Assembly (NCBI GenBank): GCA_934667815.1
Contig: CAKUMO010000038.1
Location: 1-20,434, forward strand
Reading direction: 5' to 3'
Length of the DNA: 20,434 bases
Origin: an uncultured Oscillospiraceae bacterium
Lineage (GTDB): Bacteria; Bacillota; Clostridia; Oscillospirales; Oscillospiraceae
Shown here: piece after piece, positions 14,386 to 20,434 of the stretch
Position numbering within the stretch: the stretch's first letter is position 1
How the letters are laid out: the number at the start of each line of letters is the position of its first letter
The notes under the pieces: generated by a model
Seen by the model: the letters and a program-made list of their open reading frames with translations, nothing else
What the model was told of the DNA's origin: nothing
Databases searched by the model: none
Position numbers and translations under genes: made by a program

Positions 14386-14446
14386 TATGCTCCCTCCATG
14401 TTCGACAGTTTGTTTTTTCACTGTCTCTCGTGGAGGGAGCATATCA
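14383..14446. repeat. 64-base palindromic element with nested stem
   Basis: TGATATGCTCCCTCCA (14383-14398) and TGGAGGGAGCATATCA (14431-14446) are perfect 16-base inverted repeats. Inside, GACAGT (14404-14409) pairs with ACTGTC (14420-14425) around a T-rich loop. There is no T run after the outer stem on either strand, so it does not look like an intrinsic terminator. It resembles a small dispersed palindromic repeat or MITE-like element. Confidence 0.75.
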
Positions 14447-14560
14447 TTCGCCGGTGCGGGCGGGTTGTTTCGGAAACACGCTTGCAGAACGGGAAACCAC
14501 TGCCCCACAGCCGTTGTTCAAAAGTGCTTTTAAAAACGCTTTCGGAATCATGCGGGCATA
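14447..14560. other. Non-coding stretch between palindromic element and nucleotidase terminator
   Basis: I saw no gene or RNA structure here beyond the flanking palindrome and terminator. It is probably remnant sequence of the decayed locus. Confidence 0.4.
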
Positions 14561-14596
14561 CAAAATCCGGCCGGTGGGCTTGCCCACCGGCCGGAT
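14561..14596 (-). terminator. Terminator of the nucleotidase gene
   Basis: ATCCGGCCGGTGGGC (14565-14579) and GCCCACCGGCCGGAT (14582-14596) form a 15-base perfect inverted repeat. On the reverse strand it is followed by TTTTG. It lies about 40 bases after the nucleotidase stop. Confidence 0.85.
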
Positions 14597-14635
14597 CGCA
14601 GTGCTTAGGTCAGATTTTTACGGGAACGTGCGGGA

Positions 14636-17600
14636 TTATTCCTGCTCCTTCTTCTTGCGAACCATGACGCAGGTGCCGAGGCCGACAAGAGCCACAACGC
14701 CGGTAATCATGTAGAAGGTGAGGTCGGTCTCGTCCGCAGTCTTGGGGCCGGGCTTCGGCTCACCGCTGCCGGTGAGAACCGTGATGCGGCCCTGCGGCTG
14801 GCCGTACTGCTTCGCGGTGACGGTCGCATTGAGCCCCTCGGTGATGTACTCCATCAGGACCTCGTCGAGCGGCAGGCCGGTGTCAAACTGGGAAGAAGCA
14901 CTTGCAAACGCATAGTAGGTGTCGCCGCCGGCGGCAAGGAAGTTGTTGGTCACAACCGCGTAGGTCGCCTTCGGGTCGAACGGCTTGCCGTTGATTTCCT
15001 GAATGCTGACGCGCTTGATGGACTTCGGCTGATGATAGGTGGAGCCGGGATACAGATCGCCCTTGTCAAATTCCTTGGTGGTGTCGATGGTGAACTTCAT
15101 GCCTGCAACCTGCGGGAAGCCGCCGATCGCGCCGGGCGTGCTGTAAGTGGAGGCCTCAAGCGCCTCGAGCAGCTCAGCGCCGGTGACATAAACGACCGCG
15201 ACGGTGTTGCCGAAGGGCAGAACGGTGTTGACGTCCTTCTTGGTGATGTTGCCCTTCTTGATGGTGGCGCGGATGCCGCCGCCGTTGGTGATGGCAACGA
15301 TGTTCTCCTCCGCGATGTTAAGATCGGCAGCGCTCTGCTTGATCTTCCACAGCATGGAGTCGGTAATGAGGTCGCCGAGGTTGGTCTCCTGCGTGCGGTT
15401 GCCGGGATCCTTGGCGCCGTTCAGCTCGACCTCGGTCTTTGCAAAGACTTCGCCGTAGGCAGCGTCGATACCGGCCTTGATCTTCTTGGCCAGAGCAGCG
15501 ACCTCTCCGTCCTTCGGGGTCGTGTTGTCAACCTTGATAAGGGAGTTGGCGGTGATCTTCTTGGTGGCGTTGTCGATCTCGATCAGGCCGACATTCGCAA
15601 ACGCAGTACCGGTGGACTGGATGGGCTGGCCGTCCTTGCCCGCGGTCATTACAGTGTGGGAGTGGCCGTCGATGACGAAGTCGATGCCCTTCACATTCTG
15701 ATACAGATCGTAGGAACGGTTCGGCTCGGACTCGTTGTCAACGCCGAGGTGGGCGAGGCAGACGATGATGTCAGCGCCTTCGGCCTTCAGAGCAGCGACT
15801 TCGTTCTTCGCGATCTCATAGAGCTTTTCTGCTGCGGGGAATTCCAGACCCTTGATGAGGGCGGGGTTGGCCTTGGTGCTGGCCTCGGGCGTCTCCAGAC
15901 CGAAGAAGCCGATCTTCACGCCGCCCTTCTCGACGATGGTGTGGCCGTCGTAGATGGACTTGCCGTCCTTGAGGACGTTTGCGCAGAGAACCTTGCCGTT
16001 GAAGGCCTTCATGTTGCTGACGATCTGCTCGTAGCCGTAGTCAAACTCGTGGTTGCCGAGGGTGACGACGTCGTAACCGGCAGCATTCATCATGGTGATG
16101 GCGTCGGCGCCCTTGGAGACGCTGACATAAACGGTGCCCTGGCTGTAGTCGCCTGCATCGACAACGATGACGTTCGCACCGGCGGCTTCGTATTCCTCCT
16201 TGAGACCGGCCATGTAGGCATAGCCGTCGATGGCGCCGTGGACGTCGTTGGAGTGGAGGATGACGGTCTTACCGGCAAACTTGTCGGAGGAGGCAATGAT
16301 CTTCCAGGTGGAGGTGATCTCCGGCTTGATGCCTTCGTTTTTCCCTGCGGTTTCCTTCTCGATGTAGCGGATAAGCAGGGTGCGTGCCTGACCTTCGTCC
16401 TCGCCGTTGAGCATGTCGAACTGCGTGGAGTAGATGATGCGGGCAGGATCGTTCGGGGTGAAGGAGCAGCCGTTGCTGTTGAGGTAGTCAACATAGCCGC
16501 CGCCGCCGTTGTAACGATAGTTGTTGACAACGACTGTGAATTCCTGATCGTCGGTGACTGCCTTGCCGTTGTAGGTCATCTTGACCACACGGGAGCCTTC
16601 GGGCTTCGCATAGTCGAGGGTGTAGGAGAAGCCTTCGCCGTAGATGACGTCATAGTAGGTCAGGTCGGTCACGGTGCCGTCCGCCTTGATCTTCGTGCCG
16701 GAGCACTCCAGCCAGGTGCGGACTTCCTTACCGGTCATCTTGATCTGGTAGAACCAGTTCTCGAAGCGGTAGAGGCTGAACATATCGCCGAGGTAAATAT
16801 TGCCCTTGGGGATGAGGTTTTCTCTGCTGCCCGCGGTCAGCGGTGCGGAGATGGAGAGCATTGCGGGGGTGTCGTCGGTGGGATCGTCCGGCGTGTTCTT
16901 GCCGGTGTTGTCATAAGCGCCGAGAATCTGAACCTTGTTGACCAGATCCATGAATGCGGAGGGCGCTTCGCCGAGCTTCGCTGCGGGGTAGTCGTCGGTC
17001 GCCTTGCCGATGACCTTAAGCATATAGTCGTTCCAAGTGGTTTCCTCATAGGGCTTCAGGATCTCTGCCAGCTCGGTATCGACCGGCTGGTTCTTCATGT
17101 CGATATCCTGCGCATCGACCTTGACGACCTTCTTGTCGGTCTTGTCATAGGTCACAATGACCTGACCGATGGCCTTTGCCTTGGTGTTGGGCTGCACGAT
17201 GGGGATGGTCTTGCCGTCGAGGTTCTGGGCGGTCAGGACGGTCTTGCCGTGCTCATGGCCGGAGAACACGAAGTCGATGGAGTTGGTGTGCTCGACGAGG
17301 TACTTCACGGAGTCCTCAGAGGAATCGCCGGAGACGGCCTCGGAGCCGACGCCGCTGTGAGAGATGACAACGATCATGTCGGCCTTTTCGAGCATTTCGG
17401 TCTCATAGTGCTTGTAGGTCTCATAGATGCCGGCAAAATAGATGCCCGCACGGTTTTCGGGGATGTCCCACTTTGCGATGTTGGGGTTGCCGAAGCCGAT
17501 GACGGCGACCTTCACACCGTTGAAGTCCTTGATCTCGTAGGGAGCATAGCCCTTCCAGGTCTTCCAGCTCGTGCTGTCGGCCTCTCTGGCCGCCGCATCG

Positions 17601-18661
17601 AGGTAGTTGGCCATATGGACGTTGACCTGAGATTCCTTGCCGCTGCTCTCGGAGGTCAGGTAGTCGAGCTGGCGGTTGAGGATGGTCAGGCCGTAGTTGA
17701 ACTCGTGGTTGCCCACGACCCACATGTCATAGCCGATGGTGCGGAACGCCTTCATGGCGGGATCATCCACATCGGGCTTGTTGAATGCGTAGTAATAGGT
17801 CAGGGGAGCGCCCTGAATGGTGTCGCCGATGTCGGAGACAAACAGGTTGTCGCCGTACTTCTCGCGCATCTGCTTGATGTAGGTTGCAATGCGGGTCAGG
17901 CCGGTGCTGCCGGTGCCGCTCTTTTCGTAGCCTGCGGAGTAGTCGGTCGCGTAGATCTGGCCGTGGAGGTCAGAGGTGGTGAGGAATGCGAAGTCGAAGG
18001 TCTCGTGCTCGGTGGGCTTGTCCTCGCCCTTCACCGTGCCGGTGAGTGCAATTTCATAAACGTACAGGTTGCCGGCATTGCTGTCCTTCGTGTGCGTATT
18101 TCTAGCTGCCTGCGCAATGCGAACGATCACGCTCTCCTGATTTGCCGCCGCTGCCGGGAGCTTCACGGAGGAAGTCGTCGCCTTGTCAAGCGTGTTGACC
18201 TTGCCGGAGGGAGCGGTCAGAGTGCCCTCGGCCTTTGTCCAAGTCTTGCCGCCGTCAACGGAGACGCTGACTGCATAGGACAGAGGAGCCTTACCGTTGT
18301 TGCCGAGGATGGTCTTGATCTCAAGATTCTCGTAGCCGGTGGTCTTGGCGGTAAATTCCAGGTAGCCATAAGTCGTATCGGCATTGAAGTCGCCGCCGTA
18401 CCACGGCTGTGCGCTATAACTGCCAAAGGTGCTGGTTGTAAAACCAAGGCTGCCGTAGGCGTTCAGCGCGTCGCCGCTGTCCTTCATGGTCATCGTGATG
18501 TCCTTGAGGACGTCAGACGTGCCGTTGTTGGTGACACTCGTGCCACCGGTCCAGGTTGCCAATGCTTTGGTTTCTGCCTCGCCTGTCTCTGCGCTGACTG
18601 CCGGTACCAACAGACCGACAACCAACACGATCGCCAGGATCAGGGATAGAAATTTCTTCAT
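14636..18661 (-). CDS. Surface two-domain 5'-nucleotidase/2',3'-cyclic-nucleotide phosphodiesterase (YfkN-like)
   Basis: The protein has 1341 residues. Signal peptide 1-24 is followed by a beta-rich, possibly carbohydrate-binding region (about 35-210). Unit 1 is a metallophosphoesterase with DLHG (231-234), GDTIQG (279-284), GNHE (317-320), SHSG (434-437) and GHEHG (468-472). Its 5'-nucleotidase C-terminal domain is about 540-770, with the cyclic-phosphodiesterase-like YGEGFSY. Unit 2 repeats the fold: NDVHG (805-809), GDYSQG (837-842), GNHEFDYG (869-876), AHLG (970-973), GHSH (999-1002) and a C-terminal domain with TNLGDLITDSM, NGGGIR (1126-1131) and FLAAGGDTYYAF. The tail has GPKTAD (1305-1310), a membrane helix and RKKKEQE, which looks like a variant sortase signal. 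B. subtilis YfkN has the same two-unit plan. It should release phosphate and nucleosides from extracellular nucleotides. GGAGGAAG precedes the ATG. Confidence 0.95.
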   Translation of the reverse strand: MKKFLSLILAIVLVVGLLVPAVSAETGEAETKALATWTGGTSVTNNGTSDVLKDITMTMKDSGDALNAYGSLGFTTSTFGSYSAQPWYGGDFNADTTYGYLEFTAKTTGYENLEIKTILGNNGKAPLSYAVSVSVDGGKTWTKAEGTLTAPSGKVNTLDKATTSSVKLPAAAANQESVIVRIAQAARNTHTKDSNAGNLYVYEIALTGTVKGEDKPTEHETFDFAFLTTSDLHGQIYATDYSAGYEKSGTGSTGLTRIATYIKQMREKYGDNLFVSDIGDTIQGAPLTYYYAFNKPDVDDPAMKAFRTIGYDMWVVGNHEFNYGLTILNRQLDYLTSESSGKESQVNVHMANYLDAAAREADSTSWKTWKGYAPYEIKDFNGVKVAVIGFGNPNIAKWDIPENRAGIYFAGIYETYKHYETEMLEKADMIVVISHSGVGSEAVSGDSSEDSVKYLVEHTNSIDFVFSGHEHGKTVLTAQNLDGKTIPIVQPNTKAKAIGQVIVTYDKTDKKVVKVDAQDIDMKNQPVDTELAEILKPYEETTWNDYMLKVIGKATDDYPAAKLGEAPSAFMDLVNKVQILGAYDNTGKNTPDDPTDDTPAMLSISAPLTAGSRENLIPKGNIYLGDMFSLYRFENWFYQIKMTGKEVRTWLECSGTKIKADGTVTDLTYYDVIYGEGFSYTLDYAKPEGSRVVKMTYNGKAVTDDQEFTVVVNNYRYNGGGGYVDYLNSNGCSFTPNDPARIIYSTQFDMLNGEDEGQARTLLIRYIEKETAGKNEGIKPEITSTWKIIASSDKFAGKTVILHSNDVHGAIDGYAYMAGLKEEYEAAGANVIVVDAGDYSQGTVYVSVSKGADAITMMNAAGYDVVTLGNHEFDYGYEQIVSNMKAFNGKVLCANVLKDGKSIYDGHTIVEKGGVKIGFFGLETPEASTKANPALIKGLEFPAAEKLYEIAKNEVAALKAEGADIIVCLAHLGVDNESEPNRSYDLYQNVKGIDFVIDGHSHTVMTAGKDGQPIQSTGTAFANVGLIEIDNATKKITANSLIKVDNTTPKDGEVAALAKKIKAGIDAAYGEVFAKTEVELNGAKDPGNRTQETNLGDLITDSMLWKIKQSAADLNIAEENIVAITNGGGIRATIKKGNITKKDVNTVLPFGNTVAVVYVTGAELLEALEASTYSTPGAIGGFPQVAGMKFTIDTTKEFDKGDLYPGSTYHQPKSIKRVSIQEINGKPFDPKATYAVVTNNFLAAGGDTYYAFASASSQFDTGLPLDEVLMEYITEGLNATVTAKQYGQPQGRITVLTGSGEPKPGPKTADETDLTFYMITGVVALVGLGTCVMVRKKKEQE

Positions 18662-18681
18662 GGTCTTCCTCCTTTTATACT

Positions 18682-18704
18682 AATGTGGGGTGCTTGTCCA
18701 CATT
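18682..18704. promoter_or_regulatory. Dyad in the nucleotidase 5' region
   Basis: AATGTGG (18682-18688) and CCACATT (18698-18704) form a perfect 7-base inverted repeat with a 9-base gap. It lies between the likely -10 box and the ribosome binding site of the nucleotidase gene. It may be an operator or a leader hairpin. Confidence 0.45.
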
Positions 18705-18716
18705 GTGGTACTGATT

Positions 18717-18722
18717 ATTATA
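18717..18722 (-). promoter_or_regulatory. Likely -10 box of the nucleotidase gene
   Basis: The reverse strand reads TATAAT at 18722-18717, 56 bases upstream of the ATG. No good -35 box lies at 17 bases (TTCCTT), so an activator may be needed. Confidence 0.4.
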
Positions 18723-18935
18723 CACGATGCGGCGGCAAAAAGGAAGATGTTTCCCGTCGTAATAACTGTCAAAAAACATGGCATATTTTTGTTAATTTCC
18801 AACAAAGCCCTGTGGAGTCCCTGTCGAAAAAGGCAGCATTCCGTACAGCATAGACACCTGTCCGCCGCACGGGTGCTGCACATCCTGCGGCAATTTCGGT
18901 TGATTTTTCGCCGGTTTTTGAAGGGAGGGATACGC

Positions 18936-19220
18936 ATGGACACGGAAAATCGCATCGTCGAGGTCGAGCAGCGGAGCAAATCCAACACGCACCGCATCGA
19001 CCGCCTCGAGGCCCGCATGGACGAGCAGGACAGGCTCCTGCAAGCGATCTACGGCCTGCAAAAGGACGTCGAGCACACGAAATCCGACGTTTCCGAGATC
19101 AAGGTCAGTCTGCGCCGGGTCATCGAGAAGCCGGGCAAGCGCTGGGACGGTGTGGTGACGGCAATCATCACGGCGCTGGTCTCGGTGCTGGTGGGCGCGG
19201 TGCTGGGAAAGCTGCTTTGA
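18936..19220 (+). CDS. XhlA-like lysis accessory protein (coiled coil plus C-terminal membrane helix)
   Basis: The gene encodes 94 residues. A long charged helical region (RIVEVEQRSKSNTHRIDRLE, then ARMDEQDRLLQAIYGLQKDV) forms a probable coiled coil. A single hydrophobic C-terminal helix, VVTAIITALVSVLVGAVLGK (about 73-92), follows a short basic stretch (EKPGKRW). This is the layout of XhlA/haemolysin-type proteins from PBSX-like prophages, which act with a holin to permeabilise the membrane. AAGGGAGGG precedes the ATG at a normal distance. The holin and endolysin follow, so this is the first gene of a lysis cassette. No promoter could be identified in the 270 bases upstream. Confidence 0.8.
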   Translation: MDTENRIVEVEQRSKSNTHRIDRLEARMDEQDRLLQAIYGLQKDVEHTKSDVSEIKVSLRRVIEKPGKRWDGVVTAIITALVSVLVGAVLGKLL

Positions 19221-19277
19221 CAGCAGGGAAAAAACGGAAAAAGCCGCGAAAGCGGAGATTTGAAAGGAGTATGAAAC

Positions 19278-19481
19278 ATGAAGTTGAGCAACAAGGTCTA
19301 TGACGTACTGAAGTGGATCGCGCTGTATCTGCTGCCCGCGCTGGGCACGCTGTACTTCGCGCTTTCCGGTATCTGGGGGCTTCCCTACGGGGAGCAGGTC
19401 GTCGGCACGATCACGGCTGCGGATACCTTCCTCGGCGTGCTGCTGGGGATCAGCAACGCCAGCTACAAAAGGGGGGCGTGA
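19278..19481 (+). CDS. Phage holin (phi-LC3/PF04531-like)
   Basis: The gene encodes 67 residues with two membrane helices. WIALYLLPALGTLYFALSGI (about 13-32) and TFLGVLLGISNASYK (about 50-64) are joined by the loop WGLPYGEQVVGTITAAD. This pattern, 'LPALgtLyfal...iwGlPyg..vvGti.aidtfLG', is characteristic of the phage_holin_1 family of Gram-positive phages. Holins form membrane holes that release or activate the endolysin. The ATG is 8 bases after AAAGGAG. The endolysin ATG is 3 bases after its stop, so the two are translated together. A small GAAA-tetraloop hairpin (19244-19255) lies between it and the XhlA-like gene. Confidence 0.88.
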   Translation: MKLSNKVYDVLKWIALYLLPALGTLYFALSGIWGLPYGEQVVGTITAADTFLGVLLGISNASYKRGA

Positions 19482-19484
19482 GCC

Positions 19485-20267
19485 ATGACAGAGGCACAAA
19501 TCAGAGAAAAAGTCGTAGCCGCCGCGAAGGCGTGGATCGGCTGCAAAGAATCCGACGGCAGTCACCGTCAGATCGTGGACGTGTACAACTCGCACCGGCC
19601 GCTGGCACGCGGCTATGCGCTGAAGTACACCGACGCATGGTGCGCGGGATTTGTCTCGGCGGTGGCGATCAAGCTCGGCCTGACGGACATTATGCCGACG
19701 GAGGTCGGCGTGTGGAACATGATCGAGCTGTATCGCAAGCTGGGGCGCTGGCAGGAGAGCGACAGCTACGTCCCGAAGCCCGGCGACGTCATCATGTACG
19801 CGTGGGGCGACAGCGGCGTGGGCGACTGCACCGGCGGCGCAAGCCACGTCGGCATCGTGGTGGCCTGCGACGGCAAGACCATCACCGTCATTGAGGGCAA
19901 CAAAAATGACGCGGTCGGATACCGCGAGATTGCGGTCAACGGCCGGTACATCCGTGGCTTCGGCCTGCCGGACTATGCCAGCAAGGCCACCGAGGACGAG
20001 CCGGTCACACCGGCACCTGAAGAACCGAAAAAGGAGGACACGATCACCATGGAGCTGAGAATGCTCAAGCGCGGCATGAGCGGCAACGACGTGCGTGCGG
20101 CCATGCTGCTGATGAAGGACAAGGGCTATTATCCCCACGCCATTCCCGCGACGGACAAGCTGTTCGGGCCGAAGATGGAGGCGGGCGTGCGCAGGATGCA
20201 GGCCGAGCACAACCTCGGCGTGGACGGTCTGCTCGGCAATCCAAGCTGGACATACCTATTAAAATAA
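19485..20267 (+). CDS. Phage-type endolysin: CHAP peptidase plus peptidoglycan-binding domain
   Basis: The protein has 260 residues and no signal peptide, as expected for an enzyme released through a holin. Residues about 10-160 form a CHAP (NlpC/P60-like) domain with probable catalytic Cys53 (YTDAWCAGFVSAVA), His121 (SHVGIVV) and Glu137 (VIEGNK). CHAP enzymes cut peptide cross-bridges or the amide bond to muramic acid. A Pro/Glu-rich linker (about 168-188) leads to a PG_binding_1 domain (about 192-258, LKRGMSGNDVRAAMLLMKDK and MEAGVRRMQAEHNLGVDGLL). This order resembles endolysins of Clostridia phages. Three bases separate it from the holin stop. The cassette ends here, followed by hairpins. 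Confidence 0.93.
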   Translation: MTEAQIREKVVAAAKAWIGCKESDGSHRQIVDVYNSHRPLARGYALKYTDAWCAGFVSAVAIKLGLTDIMPTEVGVWNMIELYRKLGRWQESDSYVPKPGDVIMYAWGDSGVGDCTGGASHVGIVVACDGKTITVIEGNKNDAVGYREIAVNGRYIRGFGLPDYASKATEDEPVTPAPEEPKKEDTITMELRMLKRGMSGNDVRAAMLLMKDKGYYPHAIPATDKLFGPKMEAGVRRMQAEHNLGVDGLLGNPSWTYLLK

Positions 20268-20294
20268 AAGCACTCACCGGTAAAAAACGGCGAG

Positions 20295-20328
20295 TCAGCG
20301 TGTCGAAAAATTCTTTTCGGCACGCTGA
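20295..20328. terminator. Strong hairpin after the endolysin (terminator-like)
   Basis: TCAGCGTGTCGAAAA (20295-20309) and TTTTCGGCACGCTGA (20314-20328) form a 15-bp stem with one T-G pair and loop ATTC. The 3' flank is not T-rich, so termination would depend on stem strength. It may instead be a dispersed repeat. Confidence 0.55.
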
Positions 20329-20353
20329 GCCAACAGTCCACCGGACTGTTGGC
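20329..20353. repeat. Second hairpin, directly adjoining the first
   Basis: GCCAACAGTCC (20329-20339) and GGACTGTTGGC (20343-20353) form a perfect 11-bp stem with loop ACC, starting at the base after the previous hairpin. Neither is followed by a T run. Confidence 0.6.
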
Positions 20354-20374
20354 TGCACTCTGCGGAGCGCCGCC

Positions 20375-20397
20375 CTGTTCGAGTCCCACGGGGCAAA
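20375..20397 (+). other. tRNA T-arm/acceptor-like motif, possible attachment-site remnant
   Basis: TTCGAGTCCCACGGGGCA resembles the T-loop, the 3' side of the T-stem and the acceptor end of a tRNA. The preceding bases (GCCCTG) do not pair with CCCAC, and no cloverleaf is present, so it is not a tRNA gene. It lies about 110 bases after a phage lysis cassette, where a prophage att duplicate would be expected. It could also be part of a repeat. Confidence 0.3.
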
Positions 20398-20405
20398 GCA
20401 AAAAC

Positions 20406-20429
20406 TGCCCGCACCAAACGGTGCGGGCA
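20406..20429 (-). terminator. Terminator of a reverse-strand gene beyond the window
   Basis: TGCCCGCACC (20406-20415) and GGTGCGGGCA (20420-20429) form a perfect 10-bp stem with loop AAAC. Read in reverse, it is followed by GTTTTTGC, a proper T tail. It should terminate a leftward gene to the right of the window. Confidence 0.7.
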
Positions 20430-20434
20430 TTACG

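Noticed and set aside
14383..14446. An intrinsic terminator for the decayed locus
   Set aside because: The arms are strong, but there is no T run after the outer stem in either direction. The T-rich part lies in the loop.
15032..18649. A 1205-codon open frame on the + strand opposite the nucleotidase
   Set aside because: It mirrors the codon bias of the real reverse-strand gene. Its predicted protein is low-complexity Val/Asp/Leu/Gly-rich and has no family sequence, while the reverse strand has complete catalytic motifs.
18792..20210. A 472-codon reverse-strand open frame across the lysis cassette
   Set aside because: The + strand carries recognisable XhlA, holin and CHAP endolysin sequence with ribosome binding sites. 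The reverse frame has neither.
20360..20400. A tRNA gene
   Set aside because: Only the T-loop/acceptor-like 3' end is present. The T-stem does not pair, and no anticodon or D arm can be drawn.

Overview
The window looks like chromosome from a fairly GC-rich Gram-positive Firmicute, most likely a gut Clostridia of the Oscillospiraceae/Oscillospirales type. This is inferred from gene content: an rpsO-pnp pair, YesM/YesN-type two-component genes, lipoproteins with Gram-positive style lipoboxes, a surface nucleotidase with a sorting-signal-like tail, an XhlA/holin/endolysin cassette, strong AGGAGG-type ribosome binding sites and sigma-A-like promoters. The species cannot be named from the sequence alone.

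Layout, left to right. 1-95: the end of a membrane protein, then a terminator. 288-1015: a broken ketopantoate reductase-like gene. 1155-2136: a two-gene operon (small multidrug-export-family membrane protein, then dCMP deaminase). 2176-4888: the housekeeping rpsO-pnp block, in which each gene has a structured leader. 4957-5844: a reverse-strand XRE regulator divergent from a 51-residue cysteine-rich protein that shares a compact operator-promoter region with it, then a 73-residue unknown. 5845-6334: a 490-base gap with one strong promoter. 6335-10309: an overlapping operon of YesM-like histidine kinase, YesN-like response regulator and extracellular solute-binding lipoprotein, closed by a terminator and with no permease genes. 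10357-12903 (reverse): a MarR regulator with tandem operators, a collapsed ABC exporter pair and a GNAT acetyltransferase. 13041-14385: three decayed genes for exported proteins (SBP C-terminal half, SUOX-fold-like lipoprotein, secreted Cys-rich protein) ending in a 64-base palindromic element. 14636-18661 (reverse): a 1341-residue two-domain 5'-nucleotidase/2',3'-cyclic phosphodiesterase of the YfkN type. 18936-20267: an XhlA-like protein, a holin and a CHAP/peptidoglycan-binding endolysin. 20295-20434: a run of hairpins and a tRNA T-arm-like motif.

The genes fall into independent units, not one pathway. The most notable features are the permease-less kinase-regulator-binding protein operon, the very long pnp leader hairpin, the XRE/Cys-rich micro-module, the isolated lysis cassette beside a surface nucleotidase, and an unusual density of broken genes (panE-like, the ABC pair, SBP, SUOX-like and Cys-rich secreted protein). 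Several of these carry single-base frameshifts and apparent internal deletions, so either this chromosome region is decaying or the assembly has indel problems. I found no CRISPR array, no complete RNA gene and no transposase.
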